DNA of 13,092 bases from DASWRT01 sp036403035 (GCA_036403035.1 DASWRT010000501.1:1-13092); one strand, 5' to 3'. Positions 1-6,324 are shown, counted from the first letter of the stretch. Notes: a model not told the origin generated them from the sequence alone. Program-made: numbers and translations.

Positions 1-237
1 CCCGCGCGTACGACGCCGCTTCTCAGGCGAATATCGTGCCAACCGGAATTCGCGGACGAGCACCATGCCCGTGCATGCTCACCGCTCCCGTCCGTTGTCT
101 CGCAGCGGAGGTGCGGAGGGATGCGCAAGGTCGGCGGACACTCGCCCCGGAAGAGTTGAGAGCCAATTAGTCGAAGCGGGTTGCGCTATGCCGCCCATGT
201 TTCCTCTTGTAGTGATTTGCTGCAAAGAGAGTGCGCT
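1..237. other. Left-edge sequence, no supported gene
   Basis: All three forward frames are open for much of this stretch, as expected at this GC content. One frame stays open from the left edge to a TAG at 168-170 and could be the tail of a gene outside the window. Its translation shows no recognisable motif and I do not annotate it. The bases just before 238 (AAAGAGAG) are a weak ribosome-binding site for the cyclase gene. Confidence 0.3.
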
Positions 238-981
238 ATGACTCGACGTCCGCTCCTCTGCCAAGGCTGTTGGCACCAGATGCGGGTGCCGGTTCCGATC
301 CGGGGGCCGCTCGCGCTGCCGCTGCGGCTCGTTGGGATCAAGCGCAGCCGCATGAACCCGAACCTCTGCACGATTTGCGAGTTGATGTTCACCCGCGTGA
401 TGCGCCGGCGCAACATCGAGGTAGACCTGACCGTGCTGTTCGCGGATCTACGCGGCTACACCGCACTCTCGCAATCCCTCGATCGGGAGCGCGTGGCCGA
501 GATTTTGAACATCTTCTACGACGAGTGCGCCGCCGCGATCTGGGCCGAGGACGGGATACTCAACAAAACGCTTGGCGACGCGGTGATGGCAATCTTCAAC
601 TTCCCGGTTCCGCACGCTGATCATGCCCGGCGGGCAGTGCGGGTCGCGCGAGACATTCAGCGCCGGTGTGCGGAGCGCGGCAAGCGCATGGCCGGGCGCG
701 AGACGATGGAGGCAGGCGATCTGCGCGTCGGCATTGGCGTGCACACCGGCTTGGCCGCATTTGGCGAGTTTGGCGGCACGGTGCACACCGATCTGACGGC
801 GGTCGGCACGGTGGTCAACTTGGCCGCACGCTTGCAAAACGTTGCCGCTGCAGGGGAAATTGTTGTCACCCGGCAGGTGGTCGACGCGCTTGGCGGCGAG
901 TGGGAAACCGCCGAAGGTCACCAGACCCGCGAGTGCACGCTGAAGGGGTTTGCCGAACCGATGACCGCATACCTCATGTGA
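238..981 (+). CDS. Class III adenylate cyclase with N-terminal CxxC pair
   Basis: Predicted soluble class III nucleotidyl cyclase (247 aa) making cAMP from ATP. The catalytic domain spans about residues 60-247. Metal-binding aspartates are D70 in FADLRGYT and D114 in NKTLGD. K110 and D185 (in TDLTAVG) occupy the adenine-specifying positions, and N194 and R198 in VNLAARL are the transition-state residues, so the enzyme looks complete and specific for ATP rather than GTP. Before it lie C8-x2-C11 and C44-x2-C47, a putative zinc-ribbon-like sensor or structural module; I recall similar N-termini in other proteobacterial cyclases. There is no membrane segment. I chose the ATG at 238 over a TTG at 181 because it follows a purine-rich AAAGAGAG and sits just before the first CxxC. 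No linked effector gene is visible, and the next gene runs on the other strand. Family assignment is firm; the signal sensed is unknown. Confidence 0.92.
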   Translation: MTRRPLLCQGCWHQMRVPVPIRGPLALPLRLVGIKRSRMNPNLCTICELMFTRVMRRRNIEVDLTVLFADLRGYTALSQSLDRERVAEILNIFYDECAAAIWAEDGILNKTLGDAVMAIFNFPVPHADHARRAVRVARDIQRRCAERGKRMAGRETMEAGDLRVGIGVHTGLAAFGEFGGTVHTDLTAVGTVVNLAARLQNVAAAGEIVVTRQVVDALGGEWETAEGHQTRECTLKGFAEPMTAYLM

Positions 982-1264
982 TCGTCTGCCCGCTGCGAGC
1001 ACAGTGGCGGCGTTCACGGCAAGCGCACCCAAAGCGCGCAGGGGCATTGGCAGCGCGGTAGTCAGCCGGCGGGCGGGCCAAGCATCACTGACGGCGCTTT
1101 CTCCGGTGACCCGACGTGGACGCGCGGAGCGAGGCCACTTACGCGCCGCTGGAGGCCGTCGGGCAGGGCATCGCGGAGAACGTCGGATCGGCAGTTATCG
1201 AGCGCCGCCTTCGCTCGTCTGATCGCGGCAGCGGTCGCGCGACGATTCTCGACGCCGGCCGGCG
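982..1264. other. Gap between cyclase and RTX genes
   Basis: This GC-rich stretch lies between two convergent genes, and I see no convincing reading frame. A 16-bp perfect palindrome (GACGCCGG followed by CCGGCGTC, 1251-1266) ends at the stop codon of the RTX gene. It has no T-run, so it is at best a weak terminator. Confidence 0.4.
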
Positions 1265-1939
1265 TCAGACCAGAGGCCAGTCCGTCGAGGCCGCGCTTGC
1301 GCTGTGCGTCGGGTCGTAATGAACGGTCGCGTTGTCGCCGTCCTGCGTTATCGCGAAGCCTGCCGGGTCATAGGCCCCGAGCAGCGTGAAACCCCAGTTG
1401 CTGCCGACCTCGATCCTCGTGCCCTCGGTCACCTGCTGAGCCGTCAGCCAATCGGTATGCGCGCCACCGAAGACGAGCGTGTCCTCCGTGCCGAAATCCG
1501 TGACGATCCCGCCGGAGTGGTATTTCGGGGATCCGGGGTTCCCGGCAAGGAATGTGTCGTGTCCGGGACCGCCGGTGAATTGCTCCCCGAGGAACGTGTC
1601 GAAGGTGTCGTCGCCGGCCCCGCCATAGGCGACATCGACCCATATGAACGTGTCGTCGCCGGCTCCGCCGAACGCCGTGACATGTGAAGAAATCGCCGGC
1701 CCGACGAAGTGCTTCTCGATCACGTCGTCGCCGCTGCCCGCCAGCACCGTCACCGGGTCGTAGATGCCGGTCGGCGACGCTACCGGCATGACGTCGATGT
1801 GATTATCGCCGCGCAAGGCCAGGACCGTATCGCCCTGCCGCGCGGTGATCGTATCATCGCCGCCCAGCGCGATGATGACTTCGTGCCCTTCCGACACGAT
1901 CGTATCGGCGTGCGTCGTGCTGATGTCGAGCTTCGCCAT
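1265..1939 (-). CDS. Short RTX (hemolysin-type) calcium-binding repeat protein
   Basis: This 224-residue acidic protein carries glycine/aspartate nonapeptide-like repeats of the RTX type (GGxGxDxΦ): GGDDTI near residue 26, GSGDDVI near 69, GGAGDDTF at 91 and again at 106, and GGPGHDTF at 123. Such repeats bind calcium as a parallel beta-roll after export, usually by a type I secretion system that recognises an uncleaved C-terminal signal. No N-terminal signal peptide is seen, which fits that route, and no type I transporter genes are in the window. No enzymatic domain is present; the protein is almost all repeat plus a C-terminal cap (residues 145-224). The ATG is preceded by GGAGGGA at 5-6 nt spacing. 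It could be a stand-alone secreted calcium-binding protein or a piece of a once larger RTX protein. Family assignment is firm, role unknown. Confidence 0.85.
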   Translation of the reverse strand: MAKLDISTTHADTIVSEGHEVIIALGGDDTITARQGDTVLALRGDNHIDVMPVASPTGIYDPVTVLAGSGDDVIEKHFVGPAISSHVTAFGGAGDDTFIWVDVAYGGAGDDTFDTFLGEQFTGGPGHDTFLAGNPGSPKYHSGGIVTDFGTEDTLVFGGAHTDWLTAQQVTEGTRIEVGSNWGFTLLGAYDPAGFAITQDGDNATVHYDPTHSASAASTDWPLV

Positions 1940-2263
1940 CGGAGTCCCTCCATGGCGCGCCGGTATCAGAAGCTCAGAGAGCGATGGCGTCCGGCGGCCG
2001 GCTCCAAAGCGCGTGCGAGGATGTTATGCCGCGCCGGCATGTCGAACAATCCGCATGCAAACCGCGAAGCCTGGCACGCGTGGCCGTGGCGCCCCTTGCG
2101 CCCTCTGCGACGGCCGAGAGAGATGTATATCCGCCGCTGCCACCACTATCTCGACAACCCGCCGCCCGCAGGGTGGGATGGCGTGTGGGTGCTGACGGAG
2201 AAATGATAGGCTCCGCTGCCGCTATCGGACTTGCCTCCAACTGAAGACGTTCGGCCCTTTTAG
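1940..2263. other. Intergenic stretch between divergent RTX and HEPN-like genes
   Basis: This 324-bp region should hold the promoters of both flanking genes, but I see no clear sigma-70 pair. A small forward frame at 2039-2206 (55 codons, ATG at 2039) ends in a tryptophan-rich tail, but it has no well-placed ribosome-binding site and no family I recognise. It is mentioned only as a possible small gene. Confidence 0.3.
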
Positions 2264-2875
2264 ATGACGGATAACATGACGAAGAACCGCAGCGAGGAAG
2301 GTACGTTCACCGCCACAACGTTACCGAGTTCATATCCGGTCGACAGGGCGAACAACGCAATTCCTCATGTCTTTACCGGTAAGTTCACCGACGAATGGCC
2401 GCCTGATATTAAGATTTTGATGGGTGAACTCACGATTGCATTCTCGCAGTTGGAGCGCGTGTTATGGCTATCCATCAAGCGTATCAGAGGCATGAGGATC
2501 GTCGATTTTCGAGAGTTGAGCGCACCCGAGATGACCAATCAGATGGTCAGGCAGCTTCGGAAAGACATTACCTTTCTCTCGACCGAAGTTGGAAACTTCG
2601 TTGCTAAGTATTTGGACCGCGTTCAGGACGCAAATAAGCAACGGAACGATTACGTCCATGGAACCTGGATGATGAAGCCCAACGGCGACCGTGCAATGAT
2701 CCGCCACGAGGTCTACCGAGAAATAGACGTGGACGCACTCCGCGAGCTTGTCGATGCAGTAAGGCAATTGCGCGACGGACTTAACAGTGTTGAATGGCCC
2801 ACCCTAGCACCAGAGGTCGTTGCGAAGCTGCCGCCGCTGAAGGTGAAGGATCGGCAAAGGACCGCTGCGCCTTAG
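2264..2875 (+). CDS. Hypothetical protein with HEPN-like R-x4-H motif
   Basis: I do not recognise a named family for this 203-residue protein. It is predicted mainly helical: a helix at about 52-76 (beginning ILMGEL), another around 90-125, then R127-N-D-Y-V-H132, then helices at 150-173. The R-x4-H motif after a long amphipathic helix is the hallmark of HEPN domains, which act as metal-independent RNases in toxin-antitoxin, CRISPR and abortive-infection systems. Non-nuclease HEPN relatives also exist, so activity is inferred. The gene is clearly less GC-rich than its neighbours and uses codons such as TTA, ATA and AGA, which suggests acquisition by transfer. No antitoxin partner (MNT nucleotidyltransferase) is adjacent. 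ATGs at 2264 and 2276 are both possible and neither has a good Shine-Dalgarno sequence. That it is a gene is likely; the HEPN call is moderate. Confidence 0.7.
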   Translation: MTDNMTKNRSEEGTFTATTLPSSYPVDRANNAIPHVFTGKFTDEWPPDIKILMGELTIAFSQLERVLWLSIKRIRGMRIVDFRELSAPEMTNQMVRQLRKDITFLSTEVGNFVAKYLDRVQDANKQRNDYVHGTWMMKPNGDRAMIRHEVYREIDVDALRELVDAVRQLRDGLNSVEWPTLAPEVVAKLPPLKVKDRQRTAAP

Positions 2876-2913
2876 TTGAGTACACCATCCCGAGCCCTTC
2901 GGCATCATCTTGA

Positions 2914-2925
2914 GAGGGAGCCCTC
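2914..2925 (+). promoter_or_regulatory. Shine-Dalgarno site inside a small hairpin
   Basis: GAGGG (2914-2918) is followed after two bases by its complement CCCTC (2921-2925), 9 nt before the ATG of the small lipoprotein gene. GAGG is the likely ribosome-binding site, so a short hairpin could mask it. The stem is only 4-5 bp and its effect may be small. Confidence 0.35.
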
Positions 2926-2927
2926 AA

Positions 2928-3035
2928 ATGCCCAAAGGTGGCGCATTCCGAAAGACAATAGGGCGGTCGCTGGCAATCCTCTTGGCGTCTCTGTTCGCCT
3001 CCTGCGAGAGGGAGCGCCCATTAATTTCGGCGTGA
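2928..3035 (+). CDS. Tiny predicted lipoprotein (35 aa)
   Basis: This short gene encodes a basic N-terminus (K3, R8, K9, R13), a hydrophobic core at residues 14-24 (beginning SLAILLASL) and a lipobox-like LFASC with C26 as the lipidation site. Only ten residues (C26-A35) would remain after signal peptidase II. Small lipoproteins of this size include entericidin-like and division- or secretion-associated peptides; I cannot place it in a family. A GAGGG ribosome-binding site lies 9 nt upstream. Its TGA (3033-3035) overlaps a GAGGA sequence (3034-3038) that could serve a TTG start at 3045 of the hydantoinase gene, suggesting translational coupling. It could be chance, but the signal-peptide architecture together with a ribosome-binding site argues for a real gene. 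Confidence 0.55.
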   Translation: MPKGGAFRKTIGRSLAILLASLFASCERERPLISA

Positions 3036-3101
3036 GGAATTACCTTGAACCGACAAAACATGACGCGGAGCGACACTGAGGCGACGAAAAGGGGACTGGC
3101 G

Positions 3102-4877
3102 ATGCCCAACAGGAGCCTGAAGTTGATGGTAAACCTCGACCCCGTCACCCTCGCCGTCATCCAGAACGGGTTGCAGCAGGTCTGCAACGAGATGGACCTC
3201 GCCTTCGTGCGGGCGGCCTTCAGCCCGGTGATCTCGGAAGGGCTCGACCGGTCGGACGGGATCTATCACCGCGACACCGGCGACCTCATCGCGCAGGGCG
3301 AGCTGGGGCTGCCGGTGTTCGTCGGCACGATGCAGTTCTCGACGCAGGCGGTGATCGAGCGCACGCGGCACGAAGACCTGCGCGTGGGCGACATATTCAT
3401 CGTCAACGACCCGTATCTCGGCGGCACGCACTTGATGGACGTGAAGTTCGTCAAGCCGTTCTTCTATCGCGGCAAGCTCTTCGCGTGGCTCGCCAACACC
3501 GGACACTGGCCGGACCTCGGCGGCATGGTCCCCGGCGGCTTCTCCGCGCACGCGACGGAGGTGGAGCAGGAAGGGTTGCGCCTGCCGCCCGTGAAGCTCT
3601 ACAAGCAGGGCGTGATCGACGAGGAGATCCTGTCGATCATCCTCTCCAACATCCGCATCGCCGACCAGCGCATCGGCGACATCAAGGCGCAGGCGGCGGC
3701 GCTCTCGGTCGGCGACCGGCGGTTGACGGCGCTGCTCGACCGCTACGGCGCCGACACGGTCGACGCGGCGATCGCGGAGCTGCGGACGCGGGCGGCGCAG
3801 CAGATGCGCGCCAAGATCCGCACGATTCCGGACGGCGTCTACGACGGCGAGAGCATCGTCGATTCTGACGGCGTCGATGACCGGCCGCTGCACATAAGGC
3901 TCTCGCTCCGCAAGGAAGGGGACGAGTTGTTCTTCGACCTGTCGCGCTCCAGCGCGCCCTGCCGCGGCCCGATGAACAGCGTCATCGCGACCACCAAATC
4001 CTCGATCTACCTCGCCGTGAAACACGTCTTCCCCGAGGTGCCGATCAACGCCGGGACGTTCGAGCCGCTGCACATCGCCGATCCCGACGGCACGTTCCTC
4101 TATGCGAAATACCCGCGGCCGGTCTCCGGCTGCGCCGCGGAGGTCAGCCAGCGCATCGCCGAGGCGGTGTTCGCGGCGCTGGTGAAGGCGATCCCCGACC
4201 GGCTGTTCGCGGCGCCCGCGGGGACCAGCGGCAATTTCGCGCTCGGCGGGTATGACCCGAAGCGCGGGCGCAGCTACGTCATGTATCTCTTCACCGGCGG
4301 CGGCTACGGCGGCAGCGTGCCTTATGACGGGATCTCCAACGGTTGCTCGACGATCGGCATCTCGAAGATGCCGCCGGTCGAAGTGCTGGAGCAGTATTTC
4401 CCCGTGCTGTTCGAGGAGTTCGCGCTGGCCGAGGGCTCCGGCGGCGCCGGCCGGCGGCGCGGCGGGTTCGGCGTGCGCTACACGGTGAGCCTGCGCCGCG
4501 GCGAGGCCCGCGCCTCGTTCGTGATGGATCACGGCCGCACCGGGCCGCAGGCCGCGCTCGGCGGCGCGGACGGCGGCGTCAATCGGGTCGAGGTCCATCG
4601 CGACGGCGAAACCTACGTCCCGCCGCATCTTTCGAAGGATCAGGACATCGAGATCCGCCCCGGCGACCGCATCACCGTCCACACGCCGGGCGGCGGCGGC
4701 TACGGCCCGCCGCTGGAGCGCGAACCGGAGCGCGTCGCCCGCGACGTGGGCCGCGGCTACTACACGCCGGAGGAGGCGCGGGCGCTGTTCGGCGTGGTGC
4801 TCGACGAAGCGGGCGCAGTCGATGCTGATGCGACGGTGCGGGAGCGGGCAGGGCGGCAGGAAGTCGCGGTGGCCTAA
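3102..4877 (+). CDS. hyuB: Hydantoinase B / oxoprolinase-family subunit (HyuB)
   Basis: This 591-residue protein matches the HyuB family: the beta subunit of ATP-dependent N-methylhydantoinase and 5-oxoprolinase, and the alpha subunit of acetone carboxylase. Diagnostic stretches are LDPVTLAVIQNG near the start, then VNDPYLGGTHLMD, then TGHWPDLGG, and GDRITVHTPGGGGYG near the C-terminus. The length is normal for the family and the frame is intact. Three starts compete: TTG 3045 (GAGGA six bases before, overlapping the lipoprotein stop), ATG 3102 (AAGGGGA upstream) and ATG 3126 (AGGAG upstream, closest to typical family N-termini). I take 3102. HyuB normally works with HyuA, which phosphorylates the substrate, and the two genes are usually adjacent; no hyuA is here, so the substrate cannot be inferred. 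The gene ends next to a palindromic repeat. Confidence 0.93.
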   Translation: MPNRSLKLMVNLDPVTLAVIQNGLQQVCNEMDLAFVRAAFSPVISEGLDRSDGIYHRDTGDLIAQGELGLPVFVGTMQFSTQAVIERTRHEDLRVGDIFIVNDPYLGGTHLMDVKFVKPFFYRGKLFAWLANTGHWPDLGGMVPGGFSAHATEVEQEGLRLPPVKLYKQGVIDEEILSIILSNIRIADQRIGDIKAQAAALSVGDRRLTALLDRYGADTVDAAIAELRTRAAQQMRAKIRTIPDGVYDGESIVDSDGVDDRPLHIRLSLRKEGDELFFDLSRSSAPCRGPMNSVIATTKSSIYLAVKHVFPEVPINAGTFEPLHIADPDGTFLYAKYPRPVSGCAAEVSQRIAEAVFAALVKAIPDRLFAAPAGTSGNFALGGYDPKRGRSYVMYLFTGGGYGGSVPYDGISNGCSTIGISKMPPVEVLEQYFPVLFEEFALAEGSGGAGRRRGGFGVRYTVSLRRGEARASFVMDHGRTGPQAALGGADGGVNRVEVHRDGETYVPPHLSKDQDIEIRPGDRITVHTPGGGGYGPPLEREPERVARDVGRGYYTPEEARALFGVVLDEAGAVDADATVRERAGRQEVAVA

Positions 4878-4887
4878 AGGGCGTCCG

Positions 4888-5000
4888 TAACGTAGGGGCG
4901 GGGCTTGCCCCGCCCCTCGCCGGCTCCGCGGTCCGGTCTGCGGCGTGTGGAAAGTCGTTCCGCCAAGAGCGCGGGCGGCCCAAGGGCCGCCCCTACGTTA
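4888..5000. repeat. Palindromic intergenic repeat, long copy (113 bp)
   Basis: The element is bounded by a 14-bp perfect inverted repeat (TAACGTAGGGGCGG and its complement). Its left half (4888-4915) and right half (4973-5000) are each a GC-rich hairpin: GGGGCGGGGC-TT-GCCCCGCCCC and GGGCGGCCC-AA-GGGCCGCCC. The halves are identical to those of the copy at 6070-6125, but here 57 bp (4916-4972) separate them. It sits between two convergent genes and could also act as a bidirectional terminator. It resembles REP/BIME-type elements mobilised in trans; no transposase is nearby. Confidence 0.9.
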
Positions 5001-5020
5001 GGCAGTTGTGAACTATAGCC

Positions 5021-5809
5021 TCAGCCCGCCTCGGCCGCCGCCATCTCCTGCCCCTTCGCCGTGTCGATCGCCGACCAGCCGAAGCGGAGCAGCGGCAGCG
5101 CTTCCTCGGCGAAGGCGGCGATCCGGGCGGTGAGGTCCGGGCGGAAGACCTGTTCCGGCTCGATCGCGCGCCGGGTGATCAGCGAGCGCAGCTTGATCGC
5201 GGCGGCGGCCGGGCTGTCGGGCGGGACGCCGTCGAAGCCGCGCGGCAGGCGGGTCAGCGCGTCGCTGCGGTCGAGCGCGAGGCCGGCACCGGCCAGTTCT
5301 TTTTCCATCGCGGCGAATACATCCGGGCGGTCGCGGACCGCGGCGCGAAGCGCATACAGCGCGTCCGGCTGCGGCTGGTAGAAGCCGGCCGCGACGAACG
5401 GGCCGTTCGGGTCGATGTGGATATAGAGCAGGCCCAGCATCGTCTTCGTGCCGTCGCGCGTCAGCACCGCGCCGGCATGCGTCTTGTACGGCCGCTTGTC
5501 CTTGCTGAAGCGCACGTCGCGGTTGAGCCGGAACATCGACGATTTCGGGTCGCCGCGCAGCGGCACGCCGCGCGCCGCGAAGAGTGCGGCGAGGTCGGAG
5601 ATCAGTGCCGCCATCGGCGCCTTCACGTCGCGCTCGTAGAGATCCTTGTTCTCGACGAACCACTCGCGGTTCTGGTGGAAGTCGAGCGCGCGGAAGAAAT
5701 CCAGCGCCTTCGGGCCGAAGCCGGCGAAGGTGCCGGGTGGCGATGCGGTATCCCCGGCGTCGGTTCGCCGCCCACTGGTCTTCAAGGTGCTTTTCGCGGC
5801 GCGCGCCAT
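5021..5809 (-). CDS. DUF2461 / TIGR02453-family protein
   Basis: This 262-residue protein belongs to the DUF2461 (TIGR02453) family of uncharacterised bacterial and fungal proteins. Visible family signatures are the N-terminal FGPKALDFFRAL with NREWF shortly after, the central RDVRFSKDKRPYKTHAG (about residues 97-113), and a following beta-rich segment with GFYQPQPD. No function is known for the family; the strongly conserved basic RF-K-KRPYK block suggests a ligand or nucleic-acid site, but that is inference. I chose the ATG at 5809 because the frame extended to 5914 would begin inside a perfect 14-bp operator palindrome and adds residues unlike the family. The gene is convergent with hyuB and shares its terminator region. 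Nothing nearby suggests an operon partner. Confidence 0.88.
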   Translation of the reverse strand: MARAAKSTLKTSGRRTDAGDTASPPGTFAGFGPKALDFFRALDFHQNREWFVENKDLYERDVKAPMAALISDLAALFAARGVPLRGDPKSSMFRLNRDVRFSKDKRPYKTHAGAVLTRDGTKTMLGLLYIHIDPNGPFVAAGFYQPQPDALYALRAAVRDRPDVFAAMEKELAGAGLALDRSDALTRLPRGFDGVPPDSPAAAAIKLRSLITRRAIEPEQVFRPDLTARIAAFAEEALPLLRFGWSAIDTAKGQEMAAAEAG

Positions 5810-5899
5810 CGTGTCCCGGCTCCCGTCAGATCCGCCGCCCCGGAGGCGGCCGACGACACGATATCCCGCTCGGTAGGTGGTGTCGAACGCGCGGCCTGG

Positions 5900-5913
5900 T
5901 GTTAGCGCTAACA
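5900..5913. promoter_or_regulatory. LacI-type operator palindrome
   Basis: TGTTAGCGCTAACA is a perfect 14-bp palindrome with the central CG typical of LacI/GalR-family operators. It lies 91 bp upstream of the DUF2461 start on one side and 37 bp upstream of a predicted + strand -35 box on the other. No LacI-family regulator or sugar gene is in the window. The operator class is recognised by resemblance only. Confidence 0.5.
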
Positions 5914-5950
5914 TTGATAGCGCAAGCGCGGTCCTCGCGAACCGGAGCGC

Positions 5951-5978
5951 TTGCGGTAATTTCCATTTTGGTTATAAT
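5951..5978 (+). promoter_or_regulatory. Predicted sigma-70 promoter without a downstream gene
   Basis: TTGCGG (5951-5956), a 16-bp spacer and a perfect TATAAT (5973-5978) form a good forward promoter. A transcript from it would start near 5985 and run into gene-free DNA. The perfect -10 box stands out in this GC-rich genome. Confidence 0.42.
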
Positions 5979-6003
5979 ATTCCAGTCGGCTATTCGGCTC
6001 GCG

Positions 6004-6056
6004 AGTGCCCGATCCGCTCTTTGACATCGTGAATTTGTATAGTAGCGGCAGGCACT
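6004..6056 (+). promoter_or_regulatory. Hairpin with boxA-like sequence
   Basis: Two nested complementary pairs, AGTGCC (6004-6009) with GGCACT (6051-6056) and CCGCT (6014-6018) with AGCGG (6044-6048), could fold into one stem. The region includes CGCTCTTTGACA (6015-6026), which differs at two of twelve positions from the E. coli rRNA boxA antitermination signal TGCTCTTTAACA. BoxA is known from rRNA leaders and some CRISPR leaders; neither an rRNA gene nor a CRISPR array follows here. Confidence 0.35.
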
Positions 6057-6069
6057 TAGGCCGTAATGC

Positions 6070-6125
6070 TAACGTAGGGGCGGGGCTTGCCCCGCCCGGG
6101 CGGCCCAAGGGCCGCCCCTACGTTA
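6070..6125. repeat. Palindromic intergenic repeat, short copy (56 bp)
   Basis: This is the compact form of the element at 4888-5000: the 28-bp left half joins the 28-bp right half directly, with no central insert. Both 28-bp halves match the long copy base for base by eye. The outer 14-bp inverted repeats could pair around the two inner hairpins to form a cruciform or a folded RNA. Confidence 0.9.
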
Positions 6126-6255
6126 ATCTCATTTCTTAGAAATGATGTGTATGATATTGTAATAAAACAAAACGTTCTACGTTTCTGGTATCGGCATCAC
6201 TCGCTTAGCGAACATGTCCCTACGCGTGACTAAAATGGTAATCCGCGCACTTTTT

Positions 6256-6305
6256 ACAGGTGGGAAACAGGAGAAGAACAGGAAATTAACAGGACAAGAA
6301 ACAGG
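6256..6305 (+). repeat. ACAGG array phased at 11 bp
   Basis: Five copies of ACAGG start at 6256, 6267, 6278, 6289 and 6301, so the spacing is 11, 11, 11 and 12 bp, about one helical turn. Three of the copies are ACAGGA. Because 11 is not a multiple of three, the repeat is not a peptide repeat. On the other strand it reads as CCTGT direct repeats, the layout used by OmpR/PhoB-type response regulators. As RNA, the spaced GGA triplets resemble CsrA/RsmA targets. Confidence 0.75.
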
Positions 6306-6324
6306 TGTTGCTCCTGTTTTTTCT
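6296..6324 (+). terminator. Possible intrinsic terminator closing the ACAGG array
   Basis: The last repeat, AAGAAACAGG (6296-6305), can pair across the 7-base loop TGTTGCT with CCTGTTTTTT (6313-6322): ten pairs including one G-U. A run of six T starts at 6317. The stem is AT-rich and only moderately stable. The G-U pair exists only in the forward transcript, which slightly favours that orientation, although on the minus strand it would lie just after the DUF2252 stop. Confidence 0.4.

Noticed and set aside
3021..4682. A 553-codon open frame antisense to hyuB
   Set aside because: It mirrors hyuB exactly, is extremely rich in Arg/Asp/Ala/His, and has no family motif; it is a by-product of high GC in the real gene.
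5810..5914. N-terminal extension of the DUF2461 gene to 5914
   Set aside because: The extra codons begin in the LacI-type palindrome and do not resemble the family; 5809 is a better start.
6021..6043. TTGACA and TATAGT as a promoter
   Set aside because: The spacing is only 11 bp, too short for sigma-70; TTGACA is better read as part of the boxA-like sequence.
4888..6125. DUF2461 gene plus flanking repeats as a composite mobile element
   Set aside because: The repeats flank the gene but there is no transposase or target-site duplication, and the gene has normal GC and an ordinary family; independent repeat insertions are simpler.
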